Origin: Pseudonocardia thermophila
GTDB taxonomy: Bacteria; Actinomycetota; Actinomycetes; Mycobacteriales; Pseudonocardiaceae
Direction of reading: 5' to 3'
NCBI RefSeq assembly: GCF_900142365.1
Contig: NZ_FRAP01000009.1
Coordinates: forward strand, 150,105-214,104
Length of the DNA: 64,000 nucleotides
In this document: one piece after another, positions 16,392 to 24,760 of the stretch
Layout of the letters: each line of letters starts with the position of its first letter
How positions within the stretch are numbered: the stretch's first letter is position 1
Notes under the pieces: model-generated
The model's input: the letters and a program-made list of their open reading frames with translations, nothing else
Told to the model about the DNA's origin: nothing
Database searches by the model: none
Program-made: the position numbers and the translations under genes

Positions 16392-17164
16392 GCGACGGAG
16401 TACCCCCGGCCCCGCTGAACCCGTCGACGCTGCCGGACAACGACAACGTCCCGGGCAACCACTACGCGTACTGCGTGAAGCTGGACGGGCAGCTGTTCAT
16501 GCAGACCGGGCGGATGATCGCCTACTACCCGGCGCCGCACAGCCAGGGCATCCGGTTCGAGCCGCTCACGACGGCGAACCTGACCGGCATGGTGGCGGCC
16601 CGGTTCTCGGCGCCGCTCTACACCCGCGACTGGGTGGTGGCCACCGGCTCGGGGCACCTGATCCTCGGCGACCGCGGCTACGACATCAACAGCTACGACC
16701 TCACCGACGGCAACCTCACGATCCGCGCGGCGAACCTGCTGGCGTTCGATGCGTCGCTGGAGCTGAAGCAGTCGATCGTGCCCGGGTTCCTCACGCTGAT
16801 CGGCACCGGGAAGTTCCTGGCGTCCAGCTCCGGGCCGGTGATCTTCGCCGAACCGCCGATCCGGGTGGACCCGGACGCGCTGGTGGGGTGGGCGGACTGC
16901 CCGTCGCCGTCGCACCACTACGACGCCAACTGGATGCAGGGCTTCCTCGGCGCGGCCATGGGCTTCTTCGGCCAGAACTCGGGCGAGGAGCGCCAGTTCG
17001 ACTTCACGGGAGCCGGCACGGTGCTGCTGCAGTCCAGCGAGAAGGCGGTGGCGGACCCGCAGCTGCTGCGCCAGCTGGAGGGGCAGGTGCAGACGCTGAG
17101 CGTGCCCTCGCTGCAGCAGCTGCAGCGGACGATCCAGCAGCGGCTGGCCGGACAGCAGCACTGA
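16388..17164 (+). CDS. AIM24 family protein 3
   Basis: Third paralogue, 258 aa and the most diverged: it has about 30 extra residues at each end. Core family features remain: YCVKLDGQLFMQTGRMIAYYP, SGHLILGDRGYDINSYDL, and a closing RQFDFTGAGTVLLQSSEK. The extra C-terminus (about 225-258) is a Leu/Gln-rich, probably helical tail. ATG 16388 overlaps the preceding TGA. The three genes probably encode parts of one assembly (inference from coupling). Confidence 0.82.
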   Translation: MSDGVPPAPLNPSTLPDNDNVPGNHYAYCVKLDGQLFMQTGRMIAYYPAPHSQGIRFEPLTTANLTGMVAARFSAPLYTRDWVVATGSGHLILGDRGYDINSYDLTDGNLTIRAANLLAFDASLELKQSIVPGFLTLIGTGKFLASSSGPVIFAEPPIRVDPDALVGWADCPSPSHHYDANWMQGFLGAAMGFFGQNSGEERQFDFTGAGTVLLQSSEKAVADPQLLRQLEGQVQTLSVPSLQQLQRTIQQRLAGQQH

Positions 17165-17172
17165 CGATCGCC

Positions 17173-18057
17173 ATGACGCTCGAAGAGGTCGTCGACCAGC
17201 TCTACGAGCTGCGTCCCGACGAGTTCGTGCCCGCGCGCGACGACGCCGTCGCGGAGGCGAAGGCGGCCGGCGACAAGGACCTCGCGAAGGCGATCGCGCG
17301 GCTGCGGCGGCCGACGAAGGCCGCGTGGCTGGCGAACCTGCTGGCCCGCAAGCGCGGGGAGCAGCTCGACGGGCTGCTCGCGCTCGGCGGCGATCTCGCC
17401 GAGGCGCAGCGGCACCTCGACGGGCCGCAGCTGCGGGCGCTGTCCGCGCAGCGCAACCGGCTGGTCGCGGCGATGGCGCGGGAGGCGGGCCGGCTGGCGT
17501 ACGAGGCGGGTGACCGGGCGGGCGAGTCGGTGCTGCGGGAGCTGCAGGACATCCTGCATGCCGCGCTCGCCGATCCGACCGTCGCCGACGAGGTCCGCTC
17601 CGGGCAGCTGACCCGCACGATCGCCTACAGCGGGTTCGGCCCGGTCGGCCAGCCCGACGTCACCCCGACGCGGGCGACCCGCCCGACGCCGCGGACGCCG
17701 GAACCGGGACCGGAGCCCGAACCGGAGGAGGACCCGGCCGAGCGCGAGCGCAGGGAGCGGGAGCTGGCCGAGCGCCGCCGGGCCGTCGAGGAGGCGGAGG
17801 AGGCCGAGGCCGCGGCCGCCGCGCGGCGCGACGAGGACACCGCCGCGATGCAGGACGCGGAGTCCGCGCACGCCGCCGCGCAGGAGGTGGTCGCCGACCT
17901 GGTGCGGGAGCTGGAGGCAGCGCGGGAGAGGGAGCGCGAGGCGGCGGCAGCAGCACGAGCGGCGGCCGCGCGGGCGAAGGAGTCGGCGCGGGCGGCCGAG
18001 GCCGCGGCGGCCCGGGCCGAGCGGGCGCGGGCCGAGCTGGCCGAGTTGGAGCCGTGA
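17173..18057 (+). CDS. Coiled-coil protein of unknown function
   Basis: 294 aa with two parts. The first about 150 residues are helical and conserved-looking (MTLEEVVDQLYELRPDEFVPARDDAVAEAKAAGDKDLAKAIARLRRPTKAAW shape: a small helical domain with an LRRPTKAAWLAN motif). After a Pro/Glu-rich linker (about 165-190), a long Ala/Glu/Arg-rich coiled coil runs to the end. I do not recognise a named family. It follows the AIM24 genes by 8 bp and overlaps hrpB (GTGA), so it belongs to the same transcript. Some low-complexity bias comes from the very high GC content. Confidence 0.75.
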   Translation: MTLEEVVDQLYELRPDEFVPARDDAVAEAKAAGDKDLAKAIARLRRPTKAAWLANLLARKRGEQLDGLLALGGDLAEAQRHLDGPQLRALSAQRNRLVAAMAREAGRLAYEAGDRAGESVLRELQDILHAALADPTVADEVRSGQLTRTIAYSGFGPVGQPDVTPTRATRPTPRTPEPGPEPEPEEDPAERERRERELAERRRAVEEAEEAEAAAAARRDEDTAAMQDAESAHAAAQEVVADLVRELEAAREREREAAAAARAAAARAKESARAAEAAAARAERARAELAELEP

Positions 18058-20534
18058 CGGCACAACCGCTGCGACTGCCGGCGCTGCCCGATCTGCCGGT
18101 CCGTGCGCACCTCGAGCACATCGCCGGTGAGCTCGACGCGGCCGGGGCGGCCGTGCTCGTCGCGCCACCCGGCACCGGGAAGACGACGCTCGTGCCGCTG
18201 GCGCTGGCGGCCGCGCAGGACGGGCGGGTGCTCGTCGCCGAACCGCGCCGGCTCGCGGCGCGAGCGGCCGCGGCGCGGATGGCCGCCCTGCTGGGTGAGC
18301 CGGTCGGGGAGACCGTCGGCTACGCGGTGCGCGGCGACCGGAAGGCGTCGGCCCGCACCCGCGTCGAGGTCGTCACGTCCGGGTTGCTGCTGCGCAGGCT
18401 GGCCGCCGACCCGGAGCTCTCGGGGGTGACCGCGGTCGTGCTCGACGAGTGCCACGAGCGGCACCTCGACGCCGACCTGCTGCTCGCGCTGCTGCTGGAC
18501 GCCCGCGCCGGGCTCCGGCCGGACCTGCGGGTGCTCGCCACGTCCGCGACCGTCGCGACGAGCCGGCTCGCCGAGCTGCTCGACGGCCCGGTGATCGAGG
18601 TGCCGGGCGCGGCGTTCCCCGTCGAGATCGGGTACCAGCCGCCGCTGCGCGGTGAGCGGATCGAGGCGTGCGTGGCCCGCGCGGTGCGGGCGCTGCTGGC
18701 CGGACCGGGTGACGTGCTGGCGTTCCTGCCCGGGGCGGCGGAGATCCGCCGGACGCAGGCCGCGCTGGCCGGCGTCGACGCCGACGTGCTGCCGCTGCAC
18801 GGCCGGTTGCCCGCGGCGGAGCAGGACCGTGCGCTCACGCCCGGCCCGCGGAAGCGGATCGTGCTGGCGACGGCAGTGGCTGAGTCGAGCCTGACGGTGC
18901 CCGGGGTGCGGGCGGTCGTGGACGGCGGCCTGGCGCGGGTGCCGCGGACGGACCACCGCCGCGGGCTGGCCGGCCTCGTCACGGTGCGGGTGTCTGCGGC
19001 GGTGGCCGACCAGCGCGCGGGCCGGGCCGGGCGGGAGGGCCCGGGACGGGTGCTGCGGTGCTGGCCGGAGGGCGAACTGCTGCCCCGGTTCCCGGAGCCG
19101 GAGATCCGCACCGCCGACCTGACCCGGCTCGCGCTCGCTCTCGCCGAGTGGGGCACGCCGGACGGATCGGGCCTGGCCTGGTGGGACCCACCGCCGGAGG
19201 GTCCGCTGCGCGCCGGGCAGGAGGTGCTGCGCGCGCTCGGGGCGCTCGCTGGTGACTCGATCACCGAGCGCGGCCGGCGGATCGCCGCGCTGGGCCTGCA
19301 TCCCCGGCTGGGCCGGGCCCTGCTGGACGGGGCTGAGCTGGTCGGGGCGCGCACGGCGGCGGAGGTCGTGGCGCGGCTCGACGACGACGCGGTGACCGAC
19401 TCCGCCGACGTCGACACCGCGCTGCGCAGCCTGCGTCGGCGGGGTGGCCGGTGGCGGGAGGAGGCGCGCAGGCTGGAGCGCCAGGTCTGCGCTCTGCGGC
19501 GGTCCCGCCCCGGCCCCGGAGGCAACGAACGGCACTCTCGTCCACCAGGAGTGGACGAGAGTGCCGTTCGTTGCGCCCCGGAGGGGCGGGCTGCGGCGCT
19601 GGTGGTGGCGCTGGCGCACCCGGAGCGGCTGGCGCGGCGGCGCCCTGGGACCGAGGACGTGTACCTGCTCGCCGGTGGCACCGCGGTGGAGCTGGCGCCG
19701 GGTAGCCCGCTGGCCGGGCAGGAGTGGCTGGCCGTGGCGGTCGCCGACCGGACGCCGGGTGCTCGGCACGGCACCGTGCGGCTGGCCGCCGCGGCCGATC
19801 GCGACCTGGCCGAGGTCGCCGCGCCCGCGCTGGTCGAGACGGCCGAGGAAGTGGCGTGGGAGCGCGGCGCTGTGGTGGCCCGGCAGGTGCGCAGGCTCGG
19901 CGCGATCGTGCTGGAGGAGCGCCGCCTGGACGGCCCCGATCCCGAGCGGCTGCGCGCCGCCCTGCTCGACGGGCTGCGCAGCGAGGGCTTGGGGCTCCTG
20001 CACTGGACCCCGCACGCCCGCTCGCTGCGCGACCGGATCGCGACGCTGCACCGGGTGCTCGGCGATCCGTGGCCGGACGTGTCCGACGAGGCGCTCCTCG
20101 CGGATCCCGGTCGCTGGTGGTCCGGGCCGCTCACCACCGCCCGCTCCCGCGCCGACCTCGCGAAGATCGACGCAGCACCGATCCTGCGCGGGCTGCTCGA
20201 TCCCCGGGTGGCCGGGCGGCTCGACGAGCTGGCGCCGGAGCGCATCGCCCTGCCGTCGGGCCGCCGGTTCGCGGTGGACTACTCCACCGATCCCCCGGTG
20301 CTCGCCGTGAAGCTGCAGGAACTGCTCGGGGTGACGACCACGCCGACGATCGCGGGCGGCCGGCTGCCGCTGGTGCTGCACCTGCTCTCCCCCGCCGGGC
20401 GGCCCGCGGCGGTGACGAGCGACCTGGCGTCGTTCTGGCGGACCGGGTACCCGCAGGTCCGGGCGGAGCTGCGCGGCCGCTACCCGAAGCACGCCTGGCC
20501 GGTGAACCCGCTGGGAGAGGCGCCCGGTCCGTAG
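18054..20534 (+). CDS. hrpB: ATP-dependent RNA helicase HrpB
   Basis: DEAH-box helicase of the HrpB family, 826 aa, the usual length. Walker A is APPGTGKTT near residues 37-45, the DEAH box appears as DECH near 131-134, and motif III is SATVATSR near 163. The helicase C-terminal half carries DVLAFLPGAAEIRR and ATAVAESSLTVPGVRAVVDGG, then ADQRAGRAGREGPGR. The C-terminal HrpB domain ends with PQVRAELRGRYPKHAWPVNP, a strong family signature. The start is GTG 18054, coupled to the gene before. About residues 484-512 are an insertion encoded by a perfect inverted repeat (separate entry) that keeps the frame. Cellular role of HrpB is not settled. Confidence 0.92.
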   Translation: MTAQPLRLPALPDLPVRAHLEHIAGELDAAGAAVLVAPPGTGKTTLVPLALAAAQDGRVLVAEPRRLAARAAAARMAALLGEPVGETVGYAVRGDRKASARTRVEVVTSGLLLRRLAADPELSGVTAVVLDECHERHLDADLLLALLLDARAGLRPDLRVLATSATVATSRLAELLDGPVIEVPGAAFPVEIGYQPPLRGERIEACVARAVRALLAGPGDVLAFLPGAAEIRRTQAALAGVDADVLPLHGRLPAAEQDRALTPGPRKRIVLATAVAESSLTVPGVRAVVDGGLARVPRTDHRRGLAGLVTVRVSAAVADQRAGRAGREGPGRVLRCWPEGELLPRFPEPEIRTADLTRLALALAEWGTPDGSGLAWWDPPPEGPLRAGQEVLRALGALAGDSITERGRRIAALGLHPRLGRALLDGAELVGARTAAEVVARLDDDAVTDSADVDTALRSLRRRGGRWREEARRLERQVCALRRSRPGPGGNERHSRPPGVDESAVRCAPEGRAAALVVALAHPERLARRRPGTEDVYLLAGGTAVELAPGSPLAGQEWLAVAVADRTPGARHGTVRLAAAADRDLAEVAAPALVETAEEVAWERGAVVARQVRRLGAIVLEERRLDGPDPERLRAALLDGLRSEGLGLLHWTPHARSLRDRIATLHRVLGDPWPDVSDEALLADPGRWWSGPLTTARSRADLAKIDAAPILRGLLDPRVAGRLDELAPERIALPSGRRFAVDYSTDPPVLAVKLQELLGVTTTPTIAGGRLPLVLHLLSPAGRPAAVTSDLASFWRTGYPQVRAELRGRYPKHAWPVNPLGEAPGP
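19522..19574. repeat. Perfect 24-bp inverted repeat inside hrpB
   Basis: Left arm 19522-19545 and right arm 19551-19574 are exact reverse complements around a 5-nt loop (CAGGA). The core arm word is GAACGGCACTCTCGTCCAC. Flanking CCCGCCCC/GGGGCGGG adds imperfect pairing to about 19505-19590. It looks like a terminator or mobile hairpin but lies in frame within the helicase gene, between its conserved domains. Confidence 0.9.
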
Positions 20535-20547
20535 GCCCGCGCCGGGG

Positions 20548-20675
20548 CGCGAGTCCCGCGTCCGGTCGAGCGAGTCCCGCGCTTCGGCCGGCGAGTGCGG
20601 CATCCGGTCCAGCGAGTCGCGCGTTCCGTAAGGCGAGTCGCGCGTCCCGACCCGGCGAGTTCGGCGTTCGAGTCC
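20548..20675. repeat. Second array of the 21-bp repeat
   Basis: The word GCGAGTCSCGCG recurs with GAGT at 20551, 20572, 20593, 20614, 20635 and 20657, steps of 21, 21, 21, 21 and 22 bp, and a last partial copy near 20670. All are in plus orientation. The array begins 14 bp after the hrpB stop. Same unit as at 11.6 kb and 50.7 kb. Confidence 0.85.
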
Positions 20676-20744
20676 CAGGCATCGGGACGCGGCCCGGACG
20701 AGTCGCAGGAAAGCCACGGCGTCGATCGCGCCCGGCTCCTTCGT

Positions 20745-20855
20745 CGCCGGATCGCGGCGCGCTCGACCCGCGTCGACGACGCTCTGCACCGGATCGGTGC
20801 TCGCGGCCCGGTGAGTCGTCGAGGTGCACCGCGGTGCTCGCACCCTCCCCCGCAC
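20745..20855 (-). repeat. Dispersed intergenic element, partial copy D
   Basis: About 75 bp here match the reverse strand of the 31.3-kb element closely: CGGTGCTCGCGGCCCGGTGA, then GTCG, a variable part with GTGCA, then GCGGTGCTCGC. No gene is visible in 20535-21137; this interval holds the 21-bp array, this element and a hairpin. Confidence 0.75.
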
Positions 20856-20884
20856 CTCGACGACGGCCGCTCGTGCTGTGCTCG

Positions 20885-20925
20885 CGACCCCCGCGTCGGT
20901 CCTCCGAGGGCCGACGCGGGGGTCG
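20885..20925. terminator. Perfect 15-bp hairpin
   Basis: CGACCCCCGCGTCGG (20885-20899) pairs exactly with CCGACGCGGGGGTCG (20911-20925) around an 11-nt loop. There is no U-tract, as is common for high-GC actinobacterial terminators. It could end transcription coming from hrpB before the SDR gene. Confidence 0.55.
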
Positions 20926-21137
20926 TGGTCACCTTCCGGTGGTGATCGGTGGAGTGCTGTGGGGCAGATCGGGGTACGCGGCCGGGCGCTGGAGAGCTGG
21001 ATCGCTCATGCAGGAGTTGCCGTCACGCCAGGGGAGCGCAGCAAGCGGCTTTCCCACCGTTCCCCTCCTCGCCCGCACCACGAGGGCCATGGCCCTCCCC
21101 GAGGTCCCCGTCGAACCCGTCGGCGAGACTGGCAGCC

Positions 21138-22559
21138 GTGACATCGCACGACCCGGGCACCCGTCCCGGCATCGATCCTGCCGATCTGCGCACCACCCTG
21201 GCTGTGCTCGCCGCCGTCGAGGAGCTGCCGGAGGACCATCCCGACGCGGTGGCCGTGCGGCGCGCGACGGCCCGGATCTTCAAGGCCGTGCGCAAGCAGC
21301 GGCGCCGGGCGAAGCGGGCCGAGGTGCTGGCCGCCGACCGGGCCGTCACCGAGGCCACCGCCACCGGTGCCCCCGGCCGGATCGACGACGAGACCGCCGG
21401 GCTGCCGCTCAAGGCCCGGGCCACGGGTCCGATCGCGGGCGTGCTGCGCAAGGCGCGGTCCTGCTACACGTGCAAGGAGCGCTACACGGTCGTCGACGCC
21501 TTCTACCACCAGCTCTGCCCGAGCTGCGCGGAGCTGCACCACGCGAAGCGGACGGCCCGCACGGACCTGACCGGGCGTCGGGCGCTGCTCACCGGCGGTC
21601 GGGCGAAGATCGGCATGTACATCGCGCTGCGGCTGCTCCGCGACGGCGCGCACACCACGATCACCACCCGCTTCCCGAACGACGCGGTGCGCCGGTTCGC
21701 CGCGGTCCCGGACAGCGGCGACTGGCTGCACCGGCTGCGCGTGGTCGGCATCGACCTGCGCGACCCCGCCCAGGTGCTGGCGCTGGCCGACGACGTCGCG
21801 AGCCGCGGCCGGCTCGACATCCTGATCAACAACGCCGCCCAGACGGTGCGCCGCCCGCCCGGCTCCTACGCCGCGCTGCTGGCGGGTGAACGCGAACCGG
21901 CACCCGAGCTGGTCGAAACGATCACGTTCGGCCACCTCGCCTCGGCGAGCCTGCCGGCGCTGGAGCAGAGCACCGGCATCTCCCCGCACGCGGTGACCGC
22001 GCTGGCGCTGACCGCCGCCACCCCGACGCTCGAGGCGAAGGTCGACGCCGGCGGCCTGGTGCCGGACACCTCGCCGGAGAACAGCTGGAGCCGGGTGGTG
22101 CACCAGATCGACCCGCTGGAGCTGCTCGAGGTGCAGCTGTGCAACCAGACGGCACCGTTCCTACTGGTCAGCAAGCTGCGCCCGGTGCTGGCGGCGTCGC
22201 CGGCGCGCCGGAAGTACGTCGTGAACGTCTCGGCGATGGAGGGGCAGTTCTCCCGCCGCTACAAGGGCCCCGGCCACCCGCACACGAACATGGCGAAGGC
22301 CGCGCTGAACATGCTCACCCGCACCAGCGCCGGGGAGATGTTCGCGACCGACCGGATCCTGATGACCTCCGTCGACACCGGCTGGATCACCGACGAGCGC
22401 CCGCACCCGACGAAGGCCCGGCTGGCCGCGGAGGGCTTCCACGCCCCGCTGGACCTGGAGGACGGGGCCGCGCGCGTCTACGACCCGATCGTGCGCGGCG
22501 AGGCGGGTGAGGACGTCTACGGCTGCTTCCTCAAGGACTACCGGCCGTCGCCCTGGTGA
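21138..22559 (+). CDS. Atypical SDR-fold protein with N-terminal zinc-knuckle region
   Basis: 473 aa. Residues 1-150 form an Arg/Lys-rich helical extension containing CYTCKERY and, 16 residues on, CPSC, a likely zinc-binding pair. From about 155 there is a short-chain dehydrogenase Rossmann fold: RRALLTGGRAKIGMYIALRLL (a modified TGxxxGIG), DLRD, DILINNAAQT, and NVSAMEGQF with the catalytic Ser. The usual YxxxK is not kept: the Lys is in HTNMAKAAL, and Thr stands where Tyr should be. NAD(P) binding is likely; normal dehydrogenase activity is doubtful. GTG 21138 is chosen because the upstream frame has no conserved sequence. A lone gene. Confidence 0.8.
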   Translation: MTSHDPGTRPGIDPADLRTTLAVLAAVEELPEDHPDAVAVRRATARIFKAVRKQRRRAKRAEVLAADRAVTEATATGAPGRIDDETAGLPLKARATGPIAGVLRKARSCYTCKERYTVVDAFYHQLCPSCAELHHAKRTARTDLTGRRALLTGGRAKIGMYIALRLLRDGAHTTITTRFPNDAVRRFAAVPDSGDWLHRLRVVGIDLRDPAQVLALADDVASRGRLDILINNAAQTVRRPPGSYAALLAGEREPAPELVETITFGHLASASLPALEQSTGISPHAVTALALTAATPTLEAKVDAGGLVPDTSPENSWSRVVHQIDPLELLEVQLCNQTAPFLLVSKLRPVLAASPARRKYVVNVSAMEGQFSRRYKGPGHPHTNMAKAALNMLTRTSAGEMFATDRILMTSVDTGWITDERPHPTKARLAAEGFHAPLDLEDGAARVYDPIVRGEAGEDVYGCFLKDYRPSPW

Positions 22560-22709
22560 CCGGCCCAGCCGCGCAACGGTGCGGCCACCGGGTGGAGTCT
22601 TCCGCTGCGCCGATCTTCGGCTTCTGCGGCGGAGCTGCTAACGACCGGTGGGGCGGGCCCGACTCCCGGCGTGCTCCCCTGTAGTCCGTACGTCTTGCGA
22701 GGCTCCCCG

Positions 22710-23531
22710 GTGCGTGTGCGCCACCTGATCGTCCTGTCCCTGCTCCCCCTCGCCGCCTGCAGCGCTCCCGTCGCGAGCACGCCCGTGCTCCCGGCCGCAG
22801 CTCCCGTCCCCACGACGACTGCGGCGCCGGGCCCCGAGACCGTGCGGGTCGACCACGTCGACGACGGCGACACGTTCACCCTCACCGACGGCCGGAAGGT
22901 GCGGGTGCTGGGCATCGACTCGTGCGAAGGCGACACGGGTCCCGGCCGGACCGCCACCGCCGACGCGACCGCCCTGCTCGAGGGCGCCACCGTCACGATC
23001 CGGCCCGAGCCGGGCGTCGACCGCGACCGGTACGGGCGGCTGCTGCGCTACGTGACGCTGCCCGACGGCCGCGACTTCGCCGTCCTCATGGTCGCCCGCC
23101 CGCACACCGGCGTGTACGAGGGCGGGGACGCCTCCGTCGCCTACGTGGTGGGGCTGCGCGCCGCCGACGACGGCCCGCGGACCTGCACGGACGCGCCGAC
23201 GGCGGCCCCACGCGCCACCCCTGCCCCACGCGCCACCCCTGCCCCACGCGCCACACCTGCCCCGCGCGTGCAACCGCCCCGCACGACCGCACCGAAGCCT
23301 GCGGCCGCGGCCGCCCCGCCGAAGCCGTCCTCGTCGCCCGCGACGCGTTCACCGCAGACCGCTGCCGCGAAGCCGCAGCCGCTGGTCGGCTCCGGCTGCC
23401 ACCCCAGCTACGACCCGTGCCTGCCGAACGGCCCGGACCTGGACTGCAAGGACATCGGCCACCCGGTGCGAGTGATCGGCCCCGACTCGTACCGCCTGGA
23501 CGCCGACAAGGACGGCATCGGCTGCGAGTGA
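22710..23531 (+). CDS. Secreted thermonuclease-like lipoprotein with Excalibur motif
   Basis: 273 aa. Signal peptide with lipobox LAAC at about residues 14-17. Residues about 45-150 resemble a staphylococcal-nuclease (OB) domain: VRVDHVDDGDTFTLTDGRKVRVLGIDSCE, then DRDRYGRLLRYVTL. A Pro/Ala/Thr linker follows, and the C-terminus ends LDADKDGIGCE, the calcium-binding Excalibur motif DxDxDGxxCE. Active-site residues of SNase are only partly evident, so it may be a nuclease or a wall-associated non-enzyme. Start GTG 22710; GTG 22716 is also possible. The linker holds three 18-bp repeats. Confidence 0.82.
   Translation: MRVRHLIVLSLLPLAACSAPVASTPVLPAAAPVPTTTAAPGPETVRVDHVDDGDTFTLTDGRKVRVLGIDSCEGDTGPGRTATADATALLEGATVTIRPEPGVDRDRYGRLLRYVTLPDGRDFAVLMVARPHTGVYEGGDASVAYVVGLRAADDGPRTCTDAPTAAPRATPAPRATPAPRATPAPRVQPPRTTAPKPAAAAAPPKPSSSPATRSPQTAAAKPQPLVGSGCHPSYDPCLPNGPDLDCKDIGHPVRVIGPDSYRLDADKDGIGCE
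23205..23258. repeat. Three tandem 18-bp units encoding PRATPA
   Basis: The unit GCCCCACGCGCCACCCCT occurs three times without gaps (one base differs in the last), encoding a repeated PRATPA in the linker of the lipoprotein. Copy number could vary by slippage. Confidence 0.85.
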
Positions 23532-23532
23532 C

Positions 23533-24657
23533 TCAGCTGTCGAGCCAGCGGCGGATCGCCTCGGTGTGCTCGCCGAGCGCCGGGATCGGCCCCAGCCGGG
23601 CGGGCTCCAGCGGCGGGCGCAGGCTGCGCACCGGCCCGGCCTCGGAGTCGACCTCGGTCCAGCGGCCGCGGGCCAGCAGCTGCGGGTGCTCCAGCACATC
23701 GGCGACCTCGCGGCGGTGGGCGTGCGCGATGCGGGCCGCGTCGAGCCGGGCGATGACCTCATCCGTGGTGAGCTCGGCGAACACGGCGTGGATCACCTCG
23801 GTCAGCGCCGGGCGGTTGGCCAGCCGGTCGGAGCCGGTGGCGAACCGCGGATCCGTGGCCAGCTCGGGGCGGCGCAGCACCTCGGTGCAGAAGGACGCCC
23901 ACTCGCGTTCGTTCTGCACGCCGAGCACGACCTCGCCGCCGTCGCCGACGCCGAAGGCGCCGTACGGGGCGATGGCCGCGTGGCTGGTGCCGGCCCGCTT
24001 CGGCGCGGTCCCGGATCCGGCGGTGTACTGCAGCGGGAAGCCCATCCACTCCACGAGCGAGTCGAACAGGCTGATCTCGACGTGGCGACCCGTGCCGGTG
24101 CGGTGGCGTTCGTGGAGGGCGGCGAGGATGCCGGAGAACGCGTACATGCCGGCGGCGATGTCGGCGACCGGGATGCCGGCCTTCGCCGGCTCCTCCGGGG
24201 TGCCGGTCACCGCGATCACCCCGGTCTCGGCCTGCACGAGCAGGTCGTACGCCTTGGCGTCGCGGTACGGCCCGTCGGGCCCGTACCCGGAGATGGAGCA
24301 GGTGATCAGCCGCGGGAACCGCTCGCGCAGCGCGTCGGCGCCGAGCCCGAGCCGTTCGGCGGCGCCGGGCGCGAAGTTCTGCACGAACACGTCGGCCCGC
24401 TCCAGGAGCCGGAACATCACCTCGACCTCGGCCTTGAGATCGAGCACCAGCGACTCCTTCGAGCGGTTCAGCCACACGAAGTGGCTGCTGAGGCCGTGGA
24501 CGGTGGTGTCGTAGGCGCGGGCGAAGTCCCCGCTGCCCGGGCGCTCGATCTTGATCACGCGAGCGCCCAGCTCGGCGAGCTGGCGGGTGGCGAACGGTGC
24601 TGCGACGGCCTGTTCGCAGGACACCACGACGATCCCGTCGAGAGGAAACACGGTCAC
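23533..24657 (-). CDS. CaiB/BaiF family CoA transferase (class III)
   Basis: Formyl-CoA transferase-type enzyme, 374 aa, moving CoA between carboxylic acids in the cytoplasm. Family blocks: VVVSCEQAVAAPFATRQLAELGARVIKIERPGSGDFAR, then SKESLVLDLK, and KAYDLLVQAETG, whose Asp is the catalytic nucleophile. Later come GIPVADIAAGMYAFSGILAAL and GTGRHVEISLFDS. GTG 24657 has GGGGGA about 11 bp upstream, at the base of a large inverted repeat. It is convergent with the lipoprotein gene (1 bp apart). Substrates cannot be assigned. Confidence 0.9.
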   Translation of the reverse strand: MTVFPLDGIVVVSCEQAVAAPFATRQLAELGARVIKIERPGSGDFARAYDTTVHGLSSHFVWLNRSKESLVLDLKAEVEVMFRLLERADVFVQNFAPGAAERLGLGADALRERFPRLITCSISGYGPDGPYRDAKAYDLLVQAETGVIAVTGTPEEPAKAGIPVADIAAGMYAFSGILAALHERHRTGTGRHVEISLFDSLVEWMGFPLQYTAGSGTAPKRAGTSHAAIAPYGAFGVGDGGEVVLGVQNEREWASFCTEVLRRPELATDPRFATGSDRLANRPALTEVIHAVFAELTTDEVIARLDAARIAHAHRREVADVLEHPQLLARGRWTEVDSEAGPVRSLRPPLEPARLGPIPALGEHTEAIRRWLDS

Positions 24658-24668
24658 GCCGAGATCTT

Positions 24669-24760
24669 CCCCCGGCGGGCGCCCCGTCGAGAACGACGTG
24701 CCGTGATCAACGGGCCGACTCGATCACGTCAGGGTCGTTCTCGACGCGGCCCGCCGGGGG
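24669..24760. terminator. Large two-tier inverted repeat between two minus-strand genes
   Basis: Arms 24669-24697 and 24734-24760 share the words CCCCCGGCGGGC and GTCGAGAACGAC and their complements; an inner stem pairs CGTGATC with GATCACG. The right arm begins directly at the stop codon of the lipid-synthesis fusion. The left arm's base supplies the ribosome-binding site of the CoA transferase gene. It is a strong terminator candidate and might also mask that site. Confidence 0.7.

Noticed and set aside
17625..20855. A 1076-codon minus-strand frame across hrpB
   Set aside because: Shadow of hrpB and the 21-bp repeat array; no motif supports it.
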